Positions 1-6,979 of a stretch of DNA of 13,186 bases are shown here, in pieces (the first letter of the stretch is position 1; each line of letters begins with the position of its first letter). The DNA is from an uncultured Eubacteriales bacterium (GTDB taxonomy: Bacteria > Bacillota > Clostridia > Lachnospirales > Bianqueaceae). Location: NCBI GenBank assembly GCA_902493345.1, contig CABUPM010000062.1:1-13186 (forward strand), read 5' to 3'. Both the position numbers and the translations under genes were made by a program. The notes beneath the pieces are model-generated. The model was not told the DNA's origin. It saw only the letters and a program-made list of their open reading frames with translations, and searched no databases.

Positions 1-410
1 TGATCAACGCGATCAAGGGTACCTGTATCAGTACGCCGGTTCTGATCTTCTGCATTATGGTGCTGGATCTGAAGGTTTACGCCATGATCGCGAGTGTCAC
101 CACCTTCTCCTTCTGCATCGCGTTCTTTAATATGCGCAGTGTCCTGAAGTACAGTCAGTGTAAGATCGATATCGCGCATCTCTTCATCCCGCCTGCGATC
201 TGCGCCGTACTGATGGGTGTCTTCACATGGCTGATTTATCATGGCATGTATGCGCTGTATCCATCCAATACGATCGCGATTCTGCTGTCGGTTGCGGGCA
301 GTGTGGTACTGTATTTTGTCCTGATTCTGAATAGCTCCTGGTATAGCCGGAGTGAGATCCGAGAGCTGCCGTACGGACGATTCCTGATTCGTCTGCGCTT
401 CAGGAGGTAA
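1..410 (+). CDS. C-terminal part of a SpoVB/MurJ-like polysaccharide flippase (5' end outside window)
   Basis: The frame is open from base 3 to the TAA at 408-410 and gives about 135 residues; the start lies upstream of the window. The visible part is strongly hydrophobic, with at least three likely membrane segments (around ISTPVLIFCIMVL, the stretch from HLFIPPAICAVLMGVF, and IAILLSVAGSVVLYFVLI). It ends in a short basic tail containing SEIRELPYGRFLIRL. Such a tail, with a charged-LP-G motif after the last helix, is typical of the MOP-superfamily polysaccharide biosynthesis proteins related to SpoVB and MurJ, which flip lipid-linked cell-envelope precursors across the membrane. This assignment rests on the tail and topology only, so the exact substrate cannot be stated. 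The last 11 bp overlap the 3' end of the convergent BofC-like gene. Another polytopic membrane protein cannot be excluded. Confidence 0.6.
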   Translation, partial: INAIKGTCISTPVLIFCIMVLDLKVYAMIASVTTFSFCIAFFNMRSVLKYSQCKIDIAHLFIPPAICAVLMGVFTWLIYHGMYALYPSNTIAILLSVAGSVVLYFVLILNSSWYSRSEIRELPYGRFLIRLRFRR

Positions 411-762
411 GATCCTCCAGAAGGCGGTCCAGGGCTTCCTTGTCTGCGGCAGGGATGCCCTGCTGCAGAAGCTCCCGGCGGGCCGGTGAGAGGGAGGAGA
501 GCGGGACAGAGAGGGTCCGAAGCAGTTCTCCGGTGGAATCAAAGACAGCGATTCTGTCCTTCCAGACGCGAACCGTGTACGCGGGGGCGGCGGGGGCATC
601 GGCAGCCTGAGCGGCCGGAGTTTCCGAGAGTTCGGCTTCTGCTGCATTTTCCGGAGCATGCTTTGCTCCGGACCAGAGGAAAATCGCGGCGATACACAGT
701 ACACAAGCGATTCCGGCCAGACCTGCATAAGAAAAAAGTAAGACTCTTTGCGGATTCTTCAT
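400..762 (-). CDS. Small membrane-anchored protein with BofC C-terminal-like domain
   Basis: This is a 120-residue protein. The ATG at 762-760 was chosen because GGAAGGTGAT, a near-perfect Shine-Dalgarno sequence, lies just upstream on the minus strand. A start 10 codons further upstream has no such site and would include that sequence. Residues 8-30 form one transmembrane segment. Residues 33-61 are an Ala/Glu/Pro-rich flexible linker. Residues 62-117 (YTVRVWKDRIAVFD at the start, then LSPARRELLQQGI and LDRLLED near the end) match the pattern of the BofC C-terminal domain common in Firmicutes. In Bacillus, BofC is an intercompartmental sporulation checkpoint protein acting on the SpoIVB protease, but many clostridial proteins carry only this domain with no known role. 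The predicted topology places the domain outside the membrane. It lies 42 bp downstream of the ABC-F gene on the same strand. The regulatory hairpin covering its start is described separately. Confidence 0.72.
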   Translation of the reverse strand: MKNPQRVLLFSYAGLAGIACVLCIAAIFLWSGAKHAPENAAEAELSETPAAQAADAPAAPAYTVRVWKDRIAVFDSTGELLRTLSVPLSSLSPARRELLQQGIPAADKEALDRLLEDLTS

Positions 763-800
763 TTTATCACCTTCCGGTGATAGGATCTGCAAAGAGTCTT
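731..800 (-). promoter_or_regulatory. Nested hairpin holding the SD of the BofC-like gene, with U-run
   Basis: Read on the minus strand, AAGACTCTTTGCAGATCC (800-783) pairs with GAATCCGCAAAGAGTCTT (757-740). The outer 12 pairs are unbroken, and 16 of 18 positions match overall. Inside this stem is a second perfect 7-bp hairpin, TATCACC-GGAA-GGTGATA (782-765), whose GGAA loop fits the GNRA type. The 3' arm of the inner hairpin is the Shine-Dalgarno sequence of the BofC-like gene, and the ATG (762-760) lies between the two stems. The outer stem is followed by ACTTTTTTC (739-731). The structure could act as a terminator of the ABC-F transcript, as a translational lock on the BofC-like gene, or as both. 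The pairing is seen directly; the function is inferred. Confidence 0.6.
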
Positions 801-804
801 TTCT

Positions 805-2724
805 TTATTCGTGTTCAGAGCTTTCCGCCTGTTCGAGTTCAGAACTTTGAGCTTCCCAGGCTTCATAGAGGAGCGTCAAAGCATCCTCCGCTTCTTTCTT
901 TTGCGCCTCTAGTTTGGCATAAGCAGAAGCGCTGGAATAATTTTTGGGTTTCAGCATTTCCTGATCCAGATTGGAGATTTCTTCCTCCGTCTGTTCAATC
1001 TTTCGCTCGGTATCCCGGAGCTTGGCCCGGAGCTTACGCAGTGTGGCAGCGGATTGCTTTTTTTCAAGATAGGAGATCTTTTCTTCACTAGGCGCTGTAT
1101 TCTTGGTAGGGACAGGCGGCGCTTTTTTCTCCGCTTGTTTGGCCAGATACTCATCATAATTGCCCAAAAAGATTTCGATTCCGTCCGGAGTCAGGACAAA
1201 GATTTTGGTCGCGACACGATTGATAAAGTATCGGTCGTGGGAGATGAAGAAGAGGGTTCCCTGATAGCCGAGAAGGTTGTTCTCCAGAACTTCCCGGGAC
1301 AGAATATCCAGATGGTTGGTAGGCTCGTCCAGCAGGAGAAAGTTGCATTCGCTCAGCATGATCTTGCATAGGGATATGCGGGCCTTTTCTCCGCCGGAAA
1401 GCGTATGGATGGGCTTAAATACATCGTCCCCGCGGAATAGAAAAGCGGCAAGGACATTCCGCACCTGTCCCAGCGTCATCAGAGGATAGGCATCGCAGAT
1501 TTCCTCCAGCGCGGTCTTTTCTGGTGAGAGACTCTGCTGCTCCTGATCGTAATACCCGGGAAAGACCTTGACGCCGCGCAGCAGCTGACCGCTGTCCGCC
1601 TTTTCCTGCCCCATGATCATTTTGAACAGTGTGGATTTTCCGGTTCCATTCGCACCCAGCAGCGCGATCTTTTCGCCGCGCTTGATGAGAAAATTGACAT
1701 GGGAGAACAATGCTTTGCTGTCAAAGGCTTTGGAGAGTTCATGGGCCGTCAGGACATCATCCCCGCTTAGGATTTTGGGCGTGAAGGTGAATTTCATCGC
1801 CTCTTCGTAGGTGATCGGCTTTTCGACGATGTCCATCCGTTCCAGTACCTTTTCACGGCTTTGCGCCCTCTTTATGAATTTTTCCTGAGAAAAGGAGCGG
1901 AGCTTGGCGATGATCTCTTCCTGACGGCGGATTTCTGCCTGCTGGGCTTCGTACTCCCGCATGGCGGCCTTGACACGGGCGTCCTTTTCCTGAATGTAAA
2001 AAGAATAATTGCCGGAATAGACTTGTGTCGTACCACGTTCCAGTTCGATGGTACGGGTACAGATCTTGTCTAGAAAATATCGGTCATGGGAAATGATCAG
2101 AGCCGCGCCGGCAAAAGAGGAGAGGTATTCCTCCAGCCAGGTGATGGCATCGATATCCAGATGGTTGGTAGGCTCGTCCAGAAGCAGCAGATCCGGTTTT
2201 TGCAGCAGAAGCTTACTTAAGGCGACACGGGATTTCTGACCGCCGGAGAGCAGCGTGATCGGAAGCTCGTATTCGGATTCAGCAAATCCTAAGCCTTTAA
2301 GTACGCCGCGGACATGACTGTGATAGGCGTATCCGTCCTGACGCTCAAAGGAAGCCTGCAGGCGGGAATACTGCTCCATAAGCTCCGGAGAAGGAGTATC
2401 CTTCATCTCCTTTTCCAGCTGGCGCATTTTGTCTTCCATACGCTGCAGAGGCTCAAAAACTTTCAACAGCTCGTCTTCAATCCGTTCGTCGGATTCCAGG
2501 GCGGCATTCTGCGGCAGATATCCGATCCGAAGACCTTTTTGAATATATAGGCTGCCGGAATCGGCGGTATAGGCGCCGCGAAGAATCTGAAACAGCGTTG
2601 TTTTGCCCGCGCCGTTGATGCCCACCAGAGCAACCTTTTCTTTATCCTCCAGGTGGAAGGTAACGTCCTTTAATATTTCGGTAACACCAAATGCTTTGGC
2701 AAGATGGCTTGCTGATAAAATCAT
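805..2724 (-). CDS. ABC-F family ATPase (YdiF/Uup-type translation factor)
   Basis: This 639-residue soluble protein has two ABC ATPase domains and no membrane segment. Domain 1 has Walker A GINGAGKT (residues 35-42), signature LSGGQ (about 159-163), Walker B with LLLLDEPTNHLD (about 179-190) and the switch SHDRYF (212-217). A charged linker of about 85 residues follows, the P-site tRNA interaction motif of ABC-F proteins. Domain 2 has GANGTGKS (357-364), LSGGEK (442-447), LLLDEPTNHLD (464-474) and ISHDRYF. Residues about 550-627 form a charged C-terminal coiled coil, as in the Uup and YdiF branches. ABC-F proteins bind the ribosomal E site and relieve stalled translation; some confer resistance to ribosome-targeting antibiotics. 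Nothing here points to resistance, so a housekeeping role is more likely. The ATG at 2724 is chosen because the longer frame begins with TTG at 2763, inside the promoter. The best SD (GAAAGG) is about 15 nt from this ATG, which is rather far. Confidence 0.93.
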   Translation of the reverse strand: MILSASHLAKAFGVTEILKDVTFHLEDKEKVALVGINGAGKTTLFQILRGAYTADSGSLYIQKGLRIGYLPQNAALESDERIEDELLKVFEPLQRMEDKMRQLEKEMKDTPSPELMEQYSRLQASFERQDGYAYHSHVRGVLKGLGFAESEYELPITLLSGGQKSRVALSKLLLQKPDLLLLDEPTNHLDIDAITWLEEYLSSFAGAALIISHDRYFLDKICTRTIELERGTTQVYSGNYSFYIQEKDARVKAAMREYEAQQAEIRRQEEIIAKLRSFSQEKFIKRAQSREKVLERMDIVEKPITYEEAMKFTFTPKILSGDDVLTAHELSKAFDSKALFSHVNFLIKRGEKIALLGANGTGKSTLFKMIMGQEKADSGQLLRGVKVFPGYYDQEQQSLSPEKTALEEICDAYPLMTLGQVRNVLAAFLFRGDDVFKPIHTLSGGEKARISLCKIMLSECNFLLLDEPTNHLDILSREVLENNLLGYQGTLFFISHDRYFINRVATKIFVLTPDGIEIFLGNYDEYLAKQAEKKAPPVPTKNTAPSEEKISYLEKKQSAATLRKLRAKLRDTERKIEQTEEEISNLDQEMLKPKNYSSASAYAKLEAQKKEAEDALTLLYEAWEAQSSELEQAESSEHE

Positions 2725-2735
2725 GATAAAATAGA

Positions 2736-2764
2736 TTGACCTTTCTTCAAAAATACGATACAAT
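2736..2764 (+). promoter_or_regulatory. Promoter of the GH43-csp cluster
   Basis: TTGACC (2736-2741), a 17-bp spacer and TACAAT (2759-2764) give five of six matches to each sigma-A hexamer. Transcription would begin near 2771, leaving a leader of about 46 nt before the GH43 start. Just downstream the pentamer TGCAA occurs three times (2770, 2780 and 2787), a possible but unproven operator. Confidence 0.6.
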
Positions 2765-2791
2765 TATACTGCAAATCATTGCAAGATGCAA
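2763..2791 (-). promoter_or_regulatory. Promoter of the ABC-F gene
   Basis: On the minus strand TTGCAT (2791-2786) is followed by a 17-bp spacer and a perfect TATAAT (2768-2763). Transcription would start near 2756, about 30 nt before the ABC-F ATG. The -35 box matches the consensus at only three positions, so the -10 box carries most of the evidence. The -10 box overlaps the -10 box of the rightward promoter by 2 bp. Confidence 0.6.
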
Positions 2792-2816
2792 GTACACATA
2801 TTTAGGGGGTAATGAC

Positions 2817-4376
2817 ATGAACGCAACTTATACCAACCCAATCCTGAAGGGGGATTATTCAGATCCGGACGTGATTCGGGTAGGCGAAGATTATTATATG
2901 ATTTCTTCTTCCTTTACGTATTTCCCGGGCATTCCGGTGCTGCACTCCAAGGATCTGGTGCATTGGGAGCATATCGGCTACGCGGCACAGTCTCTGCCGT
3001 TTGCCGCGTATGATACGCCGCAGTATAAAAAGGGAACATGGGCTCCGTGTATCCGTTACAATAAGGGTTTGTTCTATGTTTATGTATGCGCGCCGGATGA
3101 GGGACTTCTGGTATTCCGGGCAGAGAATCCTGCCGGACCGTGGAGAATGTTCCACGCGGCCAATGAGACCGGCTGGATCGACCCGACGGTATTGTTTGAT
3201 GATGACGGTCAGGTATATCTGGTACATGCATGGGCCAGAAGCCGCAGCTGTATCGATTCCAGACTGTATCTGCACAGAATGAACGCGGAGGGAACCAAGG
3301 TCATTGACGGCGGCAAGGAGATCTTCCATGAGGAGAAGAAGCATCCTACCACAGAGGGCCCGAAGCTGTATAAGCGGAATGGATATTATTATATCATGTG
3401 CCCGGCGGGCGGCGTGAAGACGGGATGGCAGCTGATCCTGCGTTCCAAGAATATTGATGGACCTTATGAGCAGAAGGTCGTTCTGCATCAGGGACAGACA
3501 CCGATCAACGGACCGCACCAGGGCGGCTGGGTGGATACGCCGGAGGGTGAGGACTGGTTTATTCATTTCCAGGACATCTACGTATACGGCCGGGTTCCGC
3601 ATCTGCAGCCGGTACATTGGGTCAATGACTGGCCGGAGATGGGTGTGGATAATAATGGCGACGGAATCGGTGAGCCTGTATTGGAGTATCCGGCGCCGGC
3701 AGCATACAAGCCTTCCGATATCATGCCCTATACTTCAGATACCTTTGCCGGGGATAAGCTGGGACTGCAGTGGCAGTGGCAGGCCAATCCGAGACAGGAA
3801 TGGTACAGCATGACGGAGAATCCGGAAGCGCTGCGCCTCAATACCTGCCGCATCAGCCGCACCAGCACACTGTTCCATGCAGGACAGTTCCTGTCTCAGC
3901 TGATGCAGTATTACGATTTCGATATGACGGTACAGGTAACCCTGCATCCGGAAGAGTCGGGAGACCGTGCGGGTCTGGCCATGATGGGCAGCAGCTATCG
4001 TTATCTTGCCTTGGAGAACGGCAAGAAGGGAATGCAGGTCACACTCTATAACGGAGAAGTGAGAGAGCTCCCGAGGGGCAATGCGGAGACGGAGCTGGTA
4101 TGGGAGACTCCTCTGGTTTCGGCGGCGGTTCCGAATGATACCGTGTATCTGCAGATGCAGGTGCGGGGAGACTTCAGCGGCGAGCATCCGACAAGCCAGG
4201 TACGGTTTGCTTATAGTCTGGACGGCAAGACCTATCAGAATGTAGGAGAGCCTTGGACAGCCGTTGCCGGAGGATGGGTCAGCGCGCGTCCCGGTATCTT
4301 CGCGGCAAACTTTGAAGGACGTGTAAGTCCCGGATATGCTGACTTCAAGAATTGTGTAATCGAAGAGAAAAAGTGA
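2817..4376 (+). CDS. GH43 glycoside hydrolase (beta-xylosidase / alpha-L-arabinofuranosidase)
   Basis: This 519-residue protein has no signal peptide, so it probably works in the cytoplasm on imported xylo- or arabino-oligosaccharides. The N-terminal part (residues about 5-295) is a GH43 five-bladed propeller. It has the catalytic base Asp16 in NPILKGDYSDPD, the pKa-modulating Asp122 in WIDPTVLFDDDG and the general acid Glu180 in TTEGPKLY. FPGIPVLHSKDLVHW is a further family motif. VDNNGDGIGEPV (278-288) is a typical end-of-propeller segment. Residues about 305-517 form a beta-rich C-terminal domain of the concanavalin-like type found in many GH43 xylosidases. The ATG at 2817 is preceded by AGGGGGT with a 6-nt gap; upstream in-frame codons lie within the promoter. 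A cold-shock gene follows 15 bp after the stop, so the two are probably cotranscribed. The fold and catalytic residues are clear, but which sugar is released cannot be decided from sequence alone. Confidence 0.92.
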   Translation: MNATYTNPILKGDYSDPDVIRVGEDYYMISSSFTYFPGIPVLHSKDLVHWEHIGYAAQSLPFAAYDTPQYKKGTWAPCIRYNKGLFYVYVCAPDEGLLVFRAENPAGPWRMFHAANETGWIDPTVLFDDDGQVYLVHAWARSRSCIDSRLYLHRMNAEGTKVIDGGKEIFHEEKKHPTTEGPKLYKRNGYYYIMCPAGGVKTGWQLILRSKNIDGPYEQKVVLHQGQTPINGPHQGGWVDTPEGEDWFIHFQDIYVYGRVPHLQPVHWVNDWPEMGVDNNGDGIGEPVLEYPAPAAYKPSDIMPYTSDTFAGDKLGLQWQWQANPRQEWYSMTENPEALRLNTCRISRTSTLFHAGQFLSQLMQYYDFDMTVQVTLHPEESGDRAGLAMMGSSYRYLALENGKKGMQVTLYNGEVRELPRGNAETELVWETPLVSAAVPNDTVYLQMQVRGDFSGEHPTSQVRFAYSLDGKTYQNVGEPWTAVAGGWVSARPGIFAANFEGRVSPGYADFKNCVIEEKK

Positions 4377-4391
4377 CAGGAGGATACGAAT

Positions 4392-4589
4392 ATGACTGGA
4401 GTTGTAAAATGGTTTGATTCTAAGAAGGGATACGGATTTATCTCTGTAGAAGGCGCAGATGACGTGTTTGTACATTTCTCAGCCATTCGTTCTGACGGAT
4501 ATAAGACACTGGATGAAGGCCAGAAGGTAGAATTCGAGACGGAGTATGCTCCCAAAGGCCTGCAGGCCGTAGACGTTGTCAAGATCTGA
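4392..4589 (+). CDS. csp: Cold-shock domain protein (CspA family)
   Basis: This is a complete 65-residue single-domain cold-shock protein, the usual length for the family. It has the RNA-binding motifs KKGYGFI (RNP1, residues 11-17) and VFVHF (RNP2, 25-29), together with the conserved VVKWFD start. Such proteins form a five-stranded OB fold that binds single-stranded RNA and DNA and melts mRNA secondary structure. The start has a strong AGGAGG site 8 nt upstream. The gene begins 15 bp after the GH43 stop codon, with no promoter visible between. It therefore lacks the long cold-shock-type leader of an inducible cspA. It is followed by a hairpin before the AraC-type regulator. A cold-shock gene inside a carbohydrate cluster is odd; it may be a constitutive RNA chaperone gene that shares a transcript by chance. 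Confidence 0.96.
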   Translation: MTGVVKWFDSKKGYGFISVEGADDVFVHFSAIRSDGYKTLDEGQKVEFETEYAPKGLQAVDVVKI

Positions 4590-4609
4590 TAGATAGAATT
4601 ATACAGAAG

Positions 4610-4650
4610 GAACAGGCTGACAGCATAGGTCGTCGGCCTGTTCTTGTTAT
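4610..4650 (+). terminator. Hairpin between csp and the AraC-type gene (partial terminator or attenuator)
   Basis: GAACAGGCTGAC (4610-4621) pairs with GTCGGCCTGTTC (4632-4643), giving 12 pairs including one U-G wobble, around a 10-nt loop. The tail TTGTTAT is only weakly U-rich, so termination is probably incomplete. The stem ends 7 nt before the GGAGG site of the next gene. This would let part of the GH43-csp transcription continue into the regulator gene. No separate promoter for that gene was recognised in the 71-bp gap. Confidence 0.6.
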
Positions 4651-4660
4651 GGAGGAACAC

Positions 4661-6823
4661 ATGAGAAAACGATATGGATCGAAAAGCTTTTTTACATTGT
4701 TTTTGATATCGTATCTGATTATCCTGATCATACCGGCCATACTTGCGGGAGGTTTGTATTATCAGGCTCTGAAGATGACCAGAGAAAAATATATCGAAAG
4801 CGAACAGGCAGAGTTGTCCAGAGCAGCGGCGTATTTTGAGCGATATCTGGAACAATTGGATTCCATGTCGGCGAAGCTGGTGTATGATACGGATCTCAGA
4901 CATATCGCGAGAATGCGTAAACCGGAGCCGGGGGAAAAGAATGTGGTGCAGGTGGTCCGGTTCAGCGAACGCATCAAGGATATGCTTTCCGCGGAGCAGT
5001 ATTCCGATTTTATGCTGATGCTCCGGGACAATGAGTTTATCTTTACGAATACAAGTGTGGTTTACGGACTGGAATTCTTTTATGATAAGTCCAGAATATA
5101 TCAGAAGATGACGTTGGAGGAATGGACAGGAAAAAGCTTTTCCGCATCGAAAAGGAATTTCCTGCCGCTGCAGGGGGTGTATTGGATCAATGAAAATATC
5201 CATGCGCTGACTTATAATTACCCGGTACGGTATAGAAACGATAGTCCGGAGGCTTGGGCGGTTGTACAGTATCTGATTCGCCAGGAAGAGTTGGAACAGA
5301 TGTTTTCGGATGTCTTTCCAAATGGACAGGGGCAGATTCGAATCTATTCGGAGGAGGGAAAGATTGGTTCTCTTGGGGAAGACCTTGGAATCGCTGAGGA
5401 GACAGAGTTCGTACAGAGCAGCGGAAGAATAGAGAAGGACGGAATTGTCACATTGTATCGTAAGGCGGAAGAGGGACTTGTCTTTGCTTTTAGTCTTCCG
5501 CAGAAGATCGCGTATCAGGACGCCTATCGTCTTGGTAGTATCGGGTTTGCGGCGGCGTTTTTCTGTGTATTGATCGAGATCCTTCTGGGGTGCTATTTTG
5601 CATGGAAATATTCGACGCCGCTGCGGAATCTCCTGACGAATGTCCGACATCTGACCGGTACGCCGGTACAGGAGAAAAATGAATATTCTCAATTGCAGAC
5701 AGGAGTTCAGCTGCTGGTACAGGCCAATCGGGATATGCAGAATATCCTTGAGGATCAGCGCAGGCAAGAACGGAGAAATGTAATCGATCAGATTCTGAAC
5801 GGCTGGTTTCATAGTGAGAAGGAGATACAGGATGCGGCAGATCGGGTAGGACTTCGTCTGGAAAGCGGAAAATACTGTGTAGTGTTGGCAGAAGCAGGAG
5901 AGGCGCTTATGCAGTCGGAGATCCGGGAGCTTCCGGCAGAGGTTCATCTGGAGTGGGTCGTGGATACAGAGCCAGGGCATTATGTGATGATGGCATGCGT
6001 ATCGGGAGAAGGAGACCTGGCCCGCTTAAAGGAATGGCTCATGGGAGTTCATGGCTGTCAGGCAGGAATTGGCCGCGTCTATGAATCCCTGCGGGATATC
6101 CCGTTTTCGTATCAGCAGGCGCAGTACGCATTGAAAAAGGAAGAGGGACAGATCCTTTATTATGGAGAGCTGTCGGGAGAGAAAAGAGAAGCCTTTTTCC
6201 CGTCAGAATTTGAGGAAAAACTCATACAGGGTGTAAAGCACGGAGAGGAAGACATAGTGCGGAGTTGTTTTGAACGGCTGCGCAAAGAGAATCTGCAGCA
6301 GAGAACGCTCTCGCCGGTATCGTTACGGATCTTGCAGGCGGAGCTGACGTCGGTCTATATGAAGCTATGCCGGGAGCTGGCGTTGGCCCAGGCCGATCCG
6401 GATCCTTTGATGAAAGAGATGACTCCGGCAGAACTGATGGACCGGATGGAGAAAAGCTTTTTGATACTGAGCCAAGGCCTGAGTCATATGCAGAAGAATC
6501 AGAAGGAGGATATGCGCCATAAACTTCTGGAGTATCTGGCGGAGCATTACGGAGATCAGCAGATGTGCGTTGCTATGATGGCGCAGGAATTTGGATTTTC
6601 TGAATCGTATTTTTCTGAGTTTTTCCGAGAGGCGGTCGGAGAACCCTTCAGCGGTGTATTGGAGCGGATCCGATTGAATGCTGCCAAGGAAAAACTGAAG
6701 CAAGGAGAGGACGTTGAGAGCGCGGCGACAGAGTGCGGATATTCTGGCAGCGCCTCGTTCCGCCGGGCCTTTAAGAGGGCATTTGGCGTATCGCCATCGG
6801 TATGGCGGACAGAAAACGCATAA
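4661..6823 (+). CDS. Membrane-bound AraC-family regulator with extracellular sensor region
   Basis: This 720-residue protein combines a sensor-kinase-like membrane half with an AraC DNA-binding end. Residues about 9-34 form a first transmembrane helix. Residues about 35-290 are an extracytoplasmic region with a helical start, as in dCache-type sensors. Residues about 292-316 form a second helix, followed by a short HAMP-like/coiled segment. The middle (about 400-520) resembles the linker region of YesN/YesS-type regulators. The last 100 residues hold two helix-turn-helix units: VAMMAQEFGFSESYFSEFFR (637-656) and the unit around ESAATECGYSGSASFRRAFK (686-705). Such proteins, for example YesS of Bacillus, usually control nearby polysaccharide-use genes directly from the membrane. 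The ATG at 4661 is chosen because GGAGG (4651-4655) lies 5 nt before it; an ATG 12 bp upstream overlaps that site. The solute-binding lipoprotein downstream may deliver or compete for the signal ligand. The ligand itself is unknown. Confidence 0.88.
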   Translation: MRKRYGSKSFFTLFLISYLIILIIPAILAGGLYYQALKMTREKYIESEQAELSRAAAYFERYLEQLDSMSAKLVYDTDLRHIARMRKPEPGEKNVVQVVRFSERIKDMLSAEQYSDFMLMLRDNEFIFTNTSVVYGLEFFYDKSRIYQKMTLEEWTGKSFSASKRNFLPLQGVYWINENIHALTYNYPVRYRNDSPEAWAVVQYLIRQEELEQMFSDVFPNGQGQIRIYSEEGKIGSLGEDLGIAEETEFVQSSGRIEKDGIVTLYRKAEEGLVFAFSLPQKIAYQDAYRLGSIGFAAAFFCVLIEILLGCYFAWKYSTPLRNLLTNVRHLTGTPVQEKNEYSQLQTGVQLLVQANRDMQNILEDQRRQERRNVIDQILNGWFHSEKEIQDAADRVGLRLESGKYCVVLAEAGEALMQSEIRELPAEVHLEWVVDTEPGHYVMMACVSGEGDLARLKEWLMGVHGCQAGIGRVYESLRDIPFSYQQAQYALKKEEGQILYYGELSGEKREAFFPSEFEEKLIQGVKHGEEDIVRSCFERLRKENLQQRTLSPVSLRILQAELTSVYMKLCRELALAQADPDPLMKEMTPAELMDRMEKSFLILSQGLSHMQKNQKEDMRHKLLEYLAEHYGDQQMCVAMMAQEFGFSESYFSEFFREAVGEPFSGVLERIRLNAAKEKLKQGEDVESAATECGYSGSASFRRAFKRAFGVSPSVWRTENA

Positions 6824-6902
6824 AACCATGGATATGTATGGTACCTTCTCAGATGTATGCCGGAGATACAGGAAAAGGAACGGCCTTCCGGGGAAGTGCG
6901 TC

Positions 6903-6932
6903 TTGTAAGAGAAGATACTCTCAGGGTATAGT
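6903..6932 (+). promoter_or_regulatory. Possible promoter of the solute-binding lipoprotein gene
   Basis: TTGTAA (6903-6908), an 18-bp spacer and TATAGT (6927-6932) lie in the 156-bp gap after the AraC-type gene. The match is moderate (four and five of six positions), as expected for an activator-dependent promoter. A start near 6939 would give a leader of about 40 nt. No clear terminator for the AraC-type gene is visible in the gap. Confidence 0.42.
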
Positions 6933-6979
6933 AAGGGCACAATCATTTTATTGCTCTGAGAGCAGGAAGGAGAAGGTTT

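Noticed and set aside
403..418. Short inverted repeat GGAGG/CCTCC at the convergent gene ends as a bidirectional terminator
   Set aside because: The stem has only five pairs and there is no U-run on either strand.
4235..5980. Very long open frame on the minus strand across GH43, csp and the AraC-type gene
   Set aside because: It runs antisense through three well-supported genes, shows no recognisable motif and has an unnatural composition, so it is a codon-bias shadow.
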